From NCBI GenBank assembly GCA_900542155.1, contig UQMD01000007.1, positions 1 through 64,000 on the forward strand: a stretch of DNA of 64,000 nt, in the 5' to 3' direction. The stretch is from an uncultured Collinsella sp. (GTDB lineage: Bacteria; Actinomycetota; Coriobacteriia; Coriobacteriales; Coriobacteriaceae). The notes beneath the pieces are model-generated. The model saw nothing but the letters and a program-made list of their open reading frames with translations. It was not told where the DNA came from and did not search any database. Below, in pieces: positions 41,002-49,069 of the stretch (positions within the stretch are counted from its first letter, which is position 1; each line of letters starts with the position of its first letter). The position numbers and the translations under genes are program-made.

Positions 41002-43779
41002 ATGATTCTCAACGGACCGGGGATTAGCTACACCGAGCCCGATATCGGCGCGGAGTTCGTGCCGCCGCTGCCGGAGCATCCGCGCGAGGCTATTGTCAAG
41101 CTGTGCGAGCACTGCACCAACCGTCTTCTGCATCGCGACGAGCTGCTGGGCTACGAGTACTGGTCGTTTGCCGAGGCCGCAACCGACGAGCAGGCCGAGG
41201 TACTCTGCAAGATGAAGATGCGCCGTCCCTACACGCTGCCCGAGATGGTGAAGCTCACCGGCATGCCCGAGGCCGATATCGAGAAGATGCTCGACGACAT
41301 GAGCTACACGGGTCTGCTCGAGTACAACTGGGAAAATCCCGAGCGCGCCAAGCAGTGGGTGCTGCCCATGCTGGTGCCGGGTTCCGCCGAGTTCCTCAAC
41401 ATGCGCGTGAGTCAGCTCGAGGAGCACCCGGTCTATGCCAAGTTCTTTGAGCAGGCATCCAAAGGCCCGCTGTCCAAGGCTACGCCGATGGTGCCGCCCG
41501 GGGGCGCCGGTATCGGCATGCACGTCATTCCGGTCGAGAAGGCCATCGATGCCGCGAGCACGTCGGTGCCTATTGAGCATATCGCGCATTGGCTCGACAA
41601 ATACGATGGCAAATATGCTGCTAGCACCTGCAGTTGCCGCGCGAGCCGTCGCGTGATGGGTGAGGGCTGCGCCGACGACCCGGCAGATTGGTGCATCGCC
41701 GTGGGCGATATGGCCGACTACGTGGTCGAGACCGATCGTGGCCATTACGTGACCCGCGACGAGGTTTACGACATCTTGCGCCAGGCCGAGGACAACGGCT
41801 TTGTGCACCAGATCACCAACATCGACGGCGAGAACAAGATCTTCGCCATCTGCAACTGCAACGTCAACGTGTGCTACGCCCTGCGCACCTCGCAGCTGTT
41901 CAACACACCCAACCTGTCGCGCTCGGCCTATGTCGCCAAGGTCGAGAAGGACAAGTGCGTGGCCTGCGGTCGCTGCGTTGAGGTGTGCCCGGCCGGCGCC
42001 GCCAAGCTGGGCCAGAAGCTCTGCAGCAAAAAGGCGGGCGGACAGGTGCCCGAGTATCCGCGCCAGGAGCTGCCCGATGCCACCAAGTGGGACCACACCA
42101 AGTGGTCGCCCAACTACCGCAACGACAACCGCATCGAGACGCATGAGTCCGGCACCGCCCCCTGCAAGACGGCCTGCCCCGCGCACGTTGCCGTTCAGGG
42201 CTATTTGAAGCTCGCGGCTCAGGGTCGCTATGACGAGGCGCTGGCGCTCATAAAGCGCGAGAACCCGCTGCCCGCTATCTGCGGCCGCGTGTGCAACCGC
42301 CGCTGTGAGGATGCCTGCACCCGCGGTCGTGTGGACGCCGCCGTGGCTATCGACGAGGTCAAGAAGTTCATCGCCCAGCGCGATCTGGATGCCGCGACCC
42401 GCTATGTCCCACCTGTGGTGACCCCGACGCGTGCCGGCGGCTTCGACCAGAAGATCGCTATCATCGGTGCCGGTCCGGCTGGCCTGTCCTGCGCTTTCTA
42501 CCTGGCCGAGAAGGGCTACAAGCCCGTCGTGTTCGAGAAAAACGAGCGCCCGGGCGGTATGCTTACCTACGGCATTCCCAGCTTTAAGCTGCAGAAGGAT
42601 GTTATCGAGGCCGAGGCCGAGATCATTCGCCTGATGGGTGCCGAGTTCCGCTATGGCGTGGAAGTCGGTCGCGATGTGACGCTCGACGAGCTGCGCGAGC
42701 AGGGCTTTAAGGCCTTTTATGTTGCCATCGGCTGCCAGGGCGGCCGCCTTGCCGGCATTCCGGGCGAGGACGCCGAGGGTGTGACCGTGGCCGTCGACTT
42801 TTTGCGCGAGGTCAACAGCGGCAAGATTGACGCGCTGTCCGGCCGCACCATCGTGGTGGGCGGCGGCAACGTGGCCATCGACGTTGCCCGCAACGCCTGC
42901 CGTCTGGGTTCCGAGCATGTTGAGATGTTCTGCCTGGAGAGCGAGGCCCAGATGCCCGCCAGCGAGGAGGAGCGTTGCGAGGCCATTGAGGACGGCGCGC
43001 ACATCAGCTGCGGTTGGGGCCCTAAGGAGATCCATCTGGACGAGGCCGGCCGTGTGTGCGGCATCACTTTCAAGCGCTGCACGCGTGTCTATGACGACGA
43101 GGGCCGTTTTGCACCCGAGTACGACGAGAACGACCTGCGCCGCGTCGATGCCGACCGCGTGGTCATGTCGATTGGCCAGTCCATTGTGTGGGGCGACCTG
43201 CTGGCAGGCTCCAAGGTAGAGCTCGGCCGCGGCCAGGGCGCCCTGGCCGATCCCCAGACCTATCAGACCGCCGAGCCCGACATCTTTGTGGGCGGCGACG
43301 TCTATACCGGTCCGAGCTTTGCCATCGATGCCATCGCCGCCGGTCACGAGGCCGCCGTGTCCATCCATCGCTTTGTGCAGCCGGGATCCACGCTCACCAT
43401 CGGCCGCAACCAGCGCCGCTACACCGCGCTTGACCGCGACGATGTTGTGATTGAGAGCTATGACAACGCAAGCCGCGAGGTGGCACGTGTCGACCGCGAG
43501 CGCGAGAAGGTTGCGCCCTTTAGCGAGTACGTCGAGACCTTTACCGAGGAGCAGGTGCGCGCCGAGACCGCTCGCTGCCTGGGCTGCGGTGCCTCGATCG
43601 TCGACCCCAACAAGTGCATCGGCTGCGGCCTGTGCACCACCAAGTGCGCGTTCGATGCCATCCACCTGGATCGCGATCGCCCCGAGTGCTCCACGATGGT
43701 CAAATACGAGCAAAAGCTCCCAAGCCTCGGCAAGTACGCGCTCAAGCGTGCGATCAAGATTAAATTTGGGAAGAAATAA
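41002..43779 (+). CDS. Multi-cluster Fe-S/FAD-NAD(P) oxidoreductase
   Basis: A 925-residue cytosolic flavoprotein. Residues 1-300 form an N-terminal region with a winged-helix-like stretch (YTLPEMVKLTGMPEADIEK) and clustered cysteines (CSCR, CNCNVNVC). A ferredoxin motif CVACGRCVEVCP lies near 318. Then follows a GltD-like module: cysteine helix (CKTACPAHVAVQGY, GRVCNRRCEDAC), FAD site IIGAGPAGLSC (about 484) and NAD(P) site VVGGGNVAIDVARN (about 617). The C-terminus adds CLGCG and CIGCGLCTTKC (about 860-885). Such proteins feed electrons to or from an unknown acceptor. ATG at 41002 has GAAGGG upstream. Likely TetR-controlled. Confidence 0.85.
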   Translation: MILNGPGISYTEPDIGAEFVPPLPEHPREAIVKLCEHCTNRLLHRDELLGYEYWSFAEAATDEQAEVLCKMKMRRPYTLPEMVKLTGMPEADIEKMLDDMSYTGLLEYNWENPERAKQWVLPMLVPGSAEFLNMRVSQLEEHPVYAKFFEQASKGPLSKATPMVPPGGAGIGMHVIPVEKAIDAASTSVPIEHIAHWLDKYDGKYAASTCSCRASRRVMGEGCADDPADWCIAVGDMADYVVETDRGHYVTRDEVYDILRQAEDNGFVHQITNIDGENKIFAICNCNVNVCYALRTSQLFNTPNLSRSAYVAKVEKDKCVACGRCVEVCPAGAAKLGQKLCSKKAGGQVPEYPRQELPDATKWDHTKWSPNYRNDNRIETHESGTAPCKTACPAHVAVQGYLKLAAQGRYDEALALIKRENPLPAICGRVCNRRCEDACTRGRVDAAVAIDEVKKFIAQRDLDAATRYVPPVVTPTRAGGFDQKIAIIGAGPAGLSCAFYLAEKGYKPVVFEKNERPGGMLTYGIPSFKLQKDVIEAEAEIIRLMGAEFRYGVEVGRDVTLDELREQGFKAFYVAIGCQGGRLAGIPGEDAEGVTVAVDFLREVNSGKIDALSGRTIVVGGGNVAIDVARNACRLGSEHVEMFCLESEAQMPASEEERCEAIEDGAHISCGWGPKEIHLDEAGRVCGITFKRCTRVYDDEGRFAPEYDENDLRRVDADRVVMSIGQSIVWGDLLAGSKVELGRGQGALADPQTYQTAEPDIFVGGDVYTGPSFAIDAIAAGHEAAVSIHRFVQPGSTLTIGRNQRRYTALDRDDVVIESYDNASREVARVDREREKVAPFSEYVETFTEEQVRAETARCLGCGASIVDPNKCIGCGLCTTKCAFDAIHLDRDRPECSTMVKYEQKLPSLGKYALKRAIKIKFGKK

Positions 43780-43970
43780 AAGAACCTAACAAGAAAGCGA
43801 ACGGCGCAGAGGGCGGTTGGACAGCGAGCGGGTCCCAGGCGTGGCGAGGTGCCTTGAAAGAGGAGGGCATAGGGCTTTTGCCCATGCCCGACGATGGAAA
43901 GGCAGATCGTCCGTCTGGGGCTCGCGCAGCGTCAAGTCGACCGCCGTTCGTTAGAACGGCGGAAGAAAAA

Positions 43971-44399
43971 GTGCATGAATTAGGAATCGTCTATCACATC
44001 ATTCGCGATGTCGAGAATGTGGCGCGCGCCAATGGCGTGAGTCGCGTTTCGAGCGTGACGCTGCTCCTGGGCGAGGTCTCGGGCGTCGTTCCCGATCTGC
44101 TGCTTGATGCTTGGCGCTGGGCGGCAGATAAAAAGCCTATCACGCAGGGCGCGGAGCTTATTGTGGAGCCTGTCGAGGCCGTGACGCATTGCGAGGCGTG
44201 CGGCTGCGACTACGCGACGGTCGAGCACGGCAAGACCTGCCCCCATTGCGGTAGCGGCGAGACCTATCTGCTGCAGGGCCAGGAGGTCATGATCAAGCAG
44301 ATCGAGACCCCCGACGAGGACCCGACAGACGCTGCCCCCGACGGCCTATCCGATGCCCCCGATGCCGTCGACGCCGCCAACCCCCTCCACATCGCCTAA
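43971..44399 (+). CDS. hypA: Hydrogenase/nickel maturation protein HypA
   Basis: A 142-residue nickel metallochaperone. A GTG start at 43971 gives the invariant nickel-binding N-terminus (M)HELGI; the open frame upstream is not needed and would bury it. The zinc site is CEACG...CPHCGS. HypA passes nickel to [NiFe]-hydrogenase precursors. About 30 extra residues, acidic and Asp/Ala/Pro-rich, extend the C-terminus. No hydrogenase or hypB-F gene lies in the window; the oxidoreductase gene ends 191 bp upstream on the same strand. The stop is followed three bases later by a palindromic repeat. Confidence 0.9.
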   Translation: MHELGIVYHIIRDVENVARANGVSRVSSVTLLLGEVSGVVPDLLLDAWRWAADKKPITQGAELIVEPVEAVTHCEACGCDYATVEHGKTCPHCGSGETYLLQGQEVMIKQIETPDEDPTDAAPDGLSDAPDAVDAANPLHIA

Positions 44400-44402
44400 C
44401 TT

Positions 44403-44456
44403 AGTCGTTGGGGACGTTCTTAAACGACTAGTCATTAAAGAACGTCCCTAACGACT
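44403..44456. repeat. GGGGACGTTCTT palindrome, copy 3
   Basis: Twenty-six-nt arms with about three mismatches (AGTCGTTGGGGACGTTCTTA on the left, AAGAACGTCCCTAACGACT on the right) meet at GACTAGTC. It begins three bases after the hypA stop. Confidence 0.9.
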
Positions 44457-44773
44457 ACTTTGCTAGAGCATATTTCTTACCATTAGTCAAGCACCATCTG
44501 TTTAAACGAAATAGCCTCAACCCGAGCACATTTGTGTTTGTTTAAAACCGGCAATAATGAACAGCGTGCTCAATTCGGTCATGTAAATAGATCAGCTATC
44601 AATCCTCAGCAGCAAATCAGCCAAAATACTGGAATGTAATCAGCTTGTAACAAAACAAGACGTTTAAACAAATAATGCTACCTTTTGCAGTTTTTCAAAC
44701 AATTCTGCTGTATTTGCAGCTATACTCCATAACTGTCGTGTAGGAACTACGTAGACAAAAAGGAGGTTATGTG
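44457..44773 (+). promoter_or_regulatory. PTS operon leader with GTTTAAAC boxes
   Basis: The 317-base AT-rich region before the PTS genes has no gene. GTTTAAAC occurs at 44500-44507 and 44662-44669, and GTTTAAAA at 44540-44547, each preceded by a T or C-rich flank. They may be operators of the PTS regulator, which is not encoded here. Confidence 0.5.
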
Positions 44774-45763
44774 ATGGTAAGTATTGTTCTTGCTAGCCAT
44801 GGTGACTTGGCGGCTGGAATCAAGCAGACGGGCTCGATGGTCTTTGGCGATCAGCCGTCTGTAGCCGTGGTCTCGCTCGAGCCGAGCATGGGCCCCGACG
44901 ACTTCCGAGCCAAGGTCGAGGAAGCAGTCGCTTCCTTCGAGGACCAGGAGCAGGTGCTCTTCCTCGTTGATCTGTGGGGCGGCACGCCCTTCAACCAGAT
45001 CAGCGGTCTCATCGAGGGCCATGATTCCTGGGCTATCGTCACCGGTGTCAACCTGCCTATGCTCATCGAGGCATATTCGCAGCGCTTTGACGCAAAGAAC
45101 ACTGCACATGCGATCGCAAAACATCTCGTGACTGAGGCTAAGGCCGGCGTGCGCGTCAAGCCCGAGTCTCTGGAGCCCGAGGAGAAGAAGCCGGCTGCGG
45201 CCGCCGCTGCTCCTGCGGGTGCCATTCCTCCGGGAACGGTGATCGGCGACGGGCACATCAAGATCGCCCACGTCCGTATCGACACGCGTCTGCTGCATGG
45301 TCAGGTGGCCACCACGTGGACCAAGCAGATCAACCCCAACCGCATCATCGTGGTCTCCGACGGCGTTGCTCACGACGAGCTCCGCAAGACCATGATCGAG
45401 CAGGCTGCCCCTCCGGGAGTCCACGCCAACGTCGTGCCTATCAAGAAGATGGCCGAGGTCGTCAAGGACACGCGCTTTGGCGACACCAAGGCGATGCTGC
45501 TGTTCGAGAACCCGCAGGATTTGCTCAGGGCCATCGAGGCCGGCGTCGACATCAAGGAAGCCAACATCGGTTCCATGGCCCACTCCAAGGGCAAGGTCGT
45601 CGTCACTAACGCTGTCGCTATGGGCGATGACGACGTCAAGACCATCGAGGCTCTCAAGGCCAAGGGCGTCAAGTTCGAGGTCCGCAAGGTTCCTTCGGAT
45701 TCCTCCGAGGATCTCGACGCCATGTTGAAGAAAGCAAAGGCCGAACTGGCCGCTCAAGCATAG
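44774..45763 (+). CDS. manX: PTS mannose-type EIIAB
   Basis: A 329-residue fused EIIA-EIIB of the mannose (EII-Man) family. The EIIA domain (1-125) has its phospho-histidine H9 in LASHG, and EIIB (about 160-329) has H175 in DTRLLHGQ. A linker rich in Lys/Pro/Ala lies at about 138-152. It passes phosphate from HPr to the incoming sugar at the inner membrane. ATG at 44774 is used because AGGAGG lies seven bases upstream; a GTG one codon earlier is too close. First gene of manXYZ-manO. Confidence 0.95.
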   Translation: MVSIVLASHGDLAAGIKQTGSMVFGDQPSVAVVSLEPSMGPDDFRAKVEEAVASFEDQEQVLFLVDLWGGTPFNQISGLIEGHDSWAIVTGVNLPMLIEAYSQRFDAKNTAHAIAKHLVTEAKAGVRVKPESLEPEEKKPAAAAAAPAGAIPPGTVIGDGHIKIAHVRIDTRLLHGQVATTWTKQINPNRIIVVSDGVAHDELRKTMIEQAAPPGVHANVVPIKKMAEVVKDTRFGDTKAMLLFENPQDLLRAIEAGVDIKEANIGSMAHSKGKVVVTNAVAMGDDDVKTIEALKAKGVKFEVRKVPSDSSEDLDAMLKKAKAELAAQA

Positions 45764-45781
45764 TAAAGGAGGGTCCGATAC

Positions 45782-46600
45782 ATGTCTGCAATCACTATTC
45801 TGCTTGTTGCGATTGTCGCGTTGCTTGCCGGTATGGAAGGCATTCTGGATGAGTTCCAGTTCCATCAGCCGCTCGTGGCATGCACGCTTATCGGTCTCGT
45901 AACCGGTCACCTTCAGGAGGGCATCCTCCTGGGCGGTTCGCTCCAGATGATGGCCCTTGGCTGGGCTAACGTCGGCGCCGCCGTCGCGCCTGACGCCGCT
46001 CTGGCCTCGGTCGCTTCTTCGATCATCATGGTGCTCGCCCTCAACGGTGGCGCCACCGATTCGGCCAAGGCCGTTACCGCCGCCATCGCCGTCGCCGTCC
46101 CGCTGTCGGTCGCTGGTCTGTTCCTGACCATGATCTGCCGTACCCTGGCTACCGCTATGGTTCACGGCATGGACGCCTGCGCCGAGAAGGGCGACTTCGC
46201 CGGCATCGAGCGTTGGCAGTACGCCGGCATCCTCATGCAGGGTGTTCGTATCGCCATCCCGGCAGTACTTCTGTGCATCATCCCGGCCGAGGCTGTTACC
46301 AACGCGCTTAACGCTATGCCCGATTGGCTGTCCGGCGGCATGGCTGTCGGCGGCGGCATGGTCGCTTCCGTCGGTTACGCCATGGTCATCAACATGATGG
46401 CCACCAAGGAGACCTGGCCGTTCTTCATCCTCGGCTTTGTCCTTGCTGCCATCCCTCAGCTCACGCTGATCGCCCTTGGCCTCATCGGCATCTCCCTTGC
46501 CCTCATCTACCTTGGCCTTAAGGATCTGGCCAAGCAGGGTGGCGGCATGGGCGGTGGCTCCGGTGACCCGCTCGGCGACATTCTGAACGATTACGAGTAG
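45782..46600 (+). CDS. manY: PTS mannose-type EIIC
   Basis: A 272-residue integral membrane subunit with about eight hydrophobic helices. The segment MALGWANVGAAVAPD is the conserved EIIC signature of the mannose family and part of the sugar channel with EIID. It is 18 bp after manX with AAAGGAGGG upstream. A Gly-rich tail (QGGGMGGGSGD) is unusual but harmless. The sugar could be mannose, glucose or fructose. Confidence 0.95.
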   Translation: MSAITILLVAIVALLAGMEGILDEFQFHQPLVACTLIGLVTGHLQEGILLGGSLQMMALGWANVGAAVAPDAALASVASSIIMVLALNGGATDSAKAVTAAIAVAVPLSVAGLFLTMICRTLATAMVHGMDACAEKGDFAGIERWQYAGILMQGVRIAIPAVLLCIIPAEAVTNALNAMPDWLSGGMAVGGGMVASVGYAMVINMMATKETWPFFILGFVLAAIPQLTLIALGLIGISLALIYLGLKDLAKQGGGMGGGSGDPLGDILNDYE

Positions 46601-46616
46601 GAGGGGAGTGATACAT

Positions 46617-47537
46617 ATGGCAGAGAACAAGATTCAGCTCACCAAGGCTGACCGTAAGAAGGTTTGCTTCCGTCATCAGTTCCTTCAGGGCTCGTGGAAC
46701 TACGAGCGTATGCAGAACGGCGGCTGGTGCTTCGCAATGATCCCTGCGATCAAGAAGCTCTACACCAGCAAGGATGACCAGATTGCCGCTCTTAAGCGCC
46801 ACCTGGAGTTCTATAACACCCACCCCTATGTTTCCGCCCCCGTCATTGGCGTTACCCTCGCCCTCGAGGAGGAGCGCGCCAACGGTGCTCCGATTGACGA
46901 CGTCGCCATTCAGGGCGTCAAGGTCGGTATGATGGGCCCGCTCGCCGGCGTCGGCGACCCCGCCTTCTGGTTCACCCTTCGCCCGATTCTGGGCGCACTG
47001 GGCGCTTCCCTGGCCCTGTCCGGCAGCATCGCCGGTCCGCTGCTGTTCTTCTTCGCGTGGAACATCATCCGTTACGCCTTCCTGTGGTACACGCAGGAGT
47101 TTGGCTACAAGGTCGGCTCCTCCATCGCCAAGGACCTCTCCGGCGGTCTGATGGGCAAGGTCACCGAGGGTGCTTCCATCCTTGGTATGTTCATCATCGG
47201 CGCCCTTGTCGAGCGTTGGGTTTCCATCTCCTTTACCCCGGTCGTCTCCAAGGTCACGCAGTCTGCTGGCGCCTATATTGACTGGGCCAACCTGCCCGCC
47301 GGTTCTGAGGGCATCAAGCAGGCGCTGACGATGTACAGCTCTGTCGGTGCCAACGCACTCGACCCGGTGAAGGTCACCACGCTTCAGGCCAACCTCGATC
47401 AGCTCATCCCCGGCCTTGCCGCCGTGTGCCTGACCCTGCTGGTCTGCAAGCTCCTCAAGAAGAAGGTCAGCCCGATCGTCATCATCCTGGCTCTCTTCGC
47501 CGTCGGCATCATCGGTCGCGTCTGCGGCTTCATGTAA
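46617..47537 (+). CDS. manZ: PTS mannose-type EIID
   Basis: A 306-residue EIID subunit. Conserved wording such as RHQFLQGSWNYERMQNGG near residue 20 and the GPLAGVGDPAFWFTLRPI segment near residue 110 identify it. It has one or two long hydrophobic segments near the C-terminus and completes the EIICD membrane complex. ATG at 46617 follows GGAGGGG; a GTG nine bases upstream would be too close to it. The gene ends with the manXYZ terminator. Confidence 0.95.
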   Translation: MAENKIQLTKADRKKVCFRHQFLQGSWNYERMQNGGWCFAMIPAIKKLYTSKDDQIAALKRHLEFYNTHPYVSAPVIGVTLALEEERANGAPIDDVAIQGVKVGMMGPLAGVGDPAFWFTLRPILGALGASLALSGSIAGPLLFFFAWNIIRYAFLWYTQEFGYKVGSSIAKDLSGGLMGKVTEGASILGMFIIGALVERWVSISFTPVVSKVTQSAGAYIDWANLPAGSEGIKQALTMYSSVGANALDPVKVTTLQANLDQLIPGLAAVCLTLLVCKLLKKKVSPIVIILALFAVGIIGRVCGFM

Positions 47538-47594
47538 GCACGCTTCGGCTTAAGACCGAGAGTTGCTAGGCAAGGGCTATTGAGCCATTGAAAC

Positions 47595-47637
47595 GGACCG
47601 CACCCGGTGGGTACACTGGATGCGGTCCGATTGTTTT
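47595..47637 (+). terminator. Terminator after manZ
   Basis: CGGACCGCA pairs with TGCGGTCCG around an 18-nt loop, followed by ATTGTTTTATT. It lies just before manO, so manO may be read from partial read-through or its own promoter. Confidence 0.8.
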
Positions 47638-47657
47638 ATTTGGAGGGCGAGGCGCGC

Positions 47658-48056
47658 ATGGCGCAATCACAGAACAGCACGGTCGATCTGGCAACGCCGG
47701 CAACCTGCCTGATGGGGCTTACCAGCCACGGCAACGTGATGGTGGGCAATAAGGCGTTCGAGTACTATAACGAGCGCAATCCCGAGGATTATATTCAAAT
47801 CCCGTGGGATGAGGTTGACTACATCGCCGCCGAGGTTTTGCGCGGCACCAAGAAGATTACGCGTTTTGCCATCTTCACCAAGGACAACGGCCACTTTACG
47901 TTTTCGACGCGCGACGACAAAGAGACGCTTCGTGCGGTCCGCAAGTACGTCGACGAGGATAAGCTCGTGCGTTCGCCTGACTTTATCGATGTGACGGCCA
48001 AGGGCGCCAAGAGCATCCCCAGCGTCATCAAGAGCCTCTTCCACAAAGGTAACTAG
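47658..48056 (+). CDS. manO: ManO-like DUF956 protein
   Basis: A 132-residue DUF956 protein; such proteins commonly follow mannose PTS genes and are thought to act in their control. Typical wording includes GNVMVGNKAFEYYN and IQIPWDEVDYIAAEV. ATG at 47658 is chosen for GAGG five bases upstream. It has no DNA-binding motif. The TAG stop is inside the palindromic repeat that follows. Confidence 0.88.
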   Translation: MAQSQNSTVDLATPATCLMGLTSHGNVMVGNKAFEYYNERNPEDYIQIPWDEVDYIAAEVLRGTKKITRFAIFTKDNGHFTFSTRDDKETLRAVRKYVDEDKLVRSPDFIDVTAKGAKSIPSVIKSLFHKGN

Positions 48057-48108
48057 TCGTCTGCGACGTTCTTTAACGACTAGTCATTAAAGAACGTTCC
48101 CAATGACT
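48055..48108. repeat. GGGGACGTTCTT palindrome, copy 4
   Basis: Arms (AGTCGTCTGCGACGTTCTTT... and AAAGAACGTTCCCAATGACT) meet at GACTAGTC. The repeat shares two bases with the manO stop codon and lies 63 bases before tRNA-Arg. Confidence 0.88.
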
Positions 48109-48170
48109 ACCCCGAAGAGTGGCTATGCGCTGTATGGCGGCGGCGTAAATCTGCTACACTAGTACAACAT

Positions 48171-48246
48171 GCCTCCGTAGCTCAGGGGATAGAGCACCGC
48201 TCTCCTAAAGCGGGTGTCGACGGTTCGAATCCGCCCGGGGGCACCA
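48171..48246 (+). tRNA. tRNA-Arg (anticodon CCU)
   Basis: A full 76-nt cloverleaf with encoded CCA: acceptor GCCTCCG / CGGGGGC, D-loop AGCTCAGGGGATAGAGC, anticodon stem CGCT/AGCG with CCT in the loop, and T-arm CGGTTCGAATCCG. Its 3' half is the attachment site of the element to the right; the gene is kept intact because the element carries the same 48 bp. Confidence 0.95.
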
Positions 48247-48248
48247 GA
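48201..48248 (+). repeat. attL (48-bp direct repeat)
   Basis: Identical to 61734-61781. It starts in the anticodon loop of tRNA-Arg and runs two bases past CCA. The flanking bases differ on both sides, which defines the 48-bp core. Confidence 0.95.
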
Positions 48249-48378
48249 AAAATCGCAGGTCAGGAGTTAATTTTGCTTCTGACCTGTTCTGGTTTTAGGG
48301 TTAAGAACTGCTTTTGTTTGTAAATCTGGTAAGTAAATAATTTAACTTACCGAGTTTTCCACTGAAAACAGGAAATCA

Positions 48379-48541
48379 CCATTTTGGGGATAAAAAGTTT
48401 TCAACAGCCGTTAGTCGGTTCCATTTTGGTGAAGCGCTTCCTCAATTTGGGTAAATAATTTCACCATTTTGATGATTCGGCTGCTTTGAGTTTTTGATAA
48501 AAACGCCTGTTCAGAAGCTTGCGCAATACCCATTTTGGTGA
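48379..48541 (+). repeat. Phased CCATTTTGGTGA direct repeats near attL
   Basis: Copies at 48379-48390, 48421-48432, 48464-48475 and 48530-48541 follow CCATTTTG[GA][TG]GA, with a weak copy at 48442-48453. The first three are 42-43 bp apart, four helical turns, and the weak copy falls halfway. They may be arm sites for the integrase or iterons. The surrounding region (48249-48696) has no gene. Confidence 0.75.
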
Positions 48542-48696
48542 AACCAATTAATAGAGAAATATACTATAAAGATATAGGGACGGCGATGCTGTCCCCCTTC
48601 GCTCGCGAAGCTCGCTGCGCGGTCACGTGCCGTGACCTTGCCGCCGGCTGTGCCGTCGATTGATTCGCTCACTGCGTTCGCTGATTGATTGATGGA

Positions 48697-48930
48697 CTAA
48701 TCCGTTTTCTCAGTCACACCAGTCATGAGTGCAGCGATTGTCATGTCGAATCCGTTAGCAATTTTACAGAGGTTAGAAAGACTGACATTTCTTCGTCCGA
48801 CCTCTATCGAGGCGTAGTAAGACCTGTCCATGCCGATGCGATTCGCAAATTGTACTTGAGAGTAACCAGACTTTGATCTTAATTCTTTGCAGCGTAGACC
48901 AAAGGATCGTTGTAGCGGCGAGATATCCAT
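48697..48930 (-). CDS. XRE-family HTH regulator of the element
   Basis: A 77-residue Cro/CI-type regulator. The HTH covers residues about 8-62 (LRCKELRSKSGYSQVQFANRIGMDRSYY... with IEVGRRNVSLSNL). ATG at 48930 is preferred; the frame opens back to a TTG at 48966 inside the operator-like palindrome. It is transcribed away from the surface-protein gene, and a long palindrome lies between the two starts, so it probably controls both. Homologues act as lysogeny- or transfer-type repressors of mobile elements. Confidence 0.85.
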   Translation of the reverse strand: MDISPLQRSFGLRCKELRSKSGYSQVQFANRIGMDRSYYASIEVGRRNVSLSNLCKIANGFDMTIAALMTGVTEKTD

Positions 48931-48945
48931 GACAAAAAGAGTCAT

Positions 48946-48986
48946 GGATTGTTGTATAAAAGCCAACGGACTATATACAACAATCC
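48946..48986. promoter_or_regulatory. 13-bp-arm palindrome between regulator and surface gene
   Basis: GGATTGTTGTATA (48946-48958) is the perfect complement of TATACAACAATCC (48974-48986), 15 bases apart. It lies between divergent genes and fits an operator for the XRE protein. A smaller ATGAC...GTCAT hairpin overlaps its left side. Confidence 0.75.
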
Positions 48987-49069
48987 CAGTTAAGGCGCAT
49001 AATTATCTCTATTGGAAAGCACTCTGATGCCCAGTCGGATAGGGCACGGAAAAGGAATGGAACAGCACA

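Noticed and set aside
40909..43713. 934-codon open frame on the minus strand
   Set aside because: Antisense of the oxidoreductase with the same composition artefact; no ribosome-binding site and no family motif.
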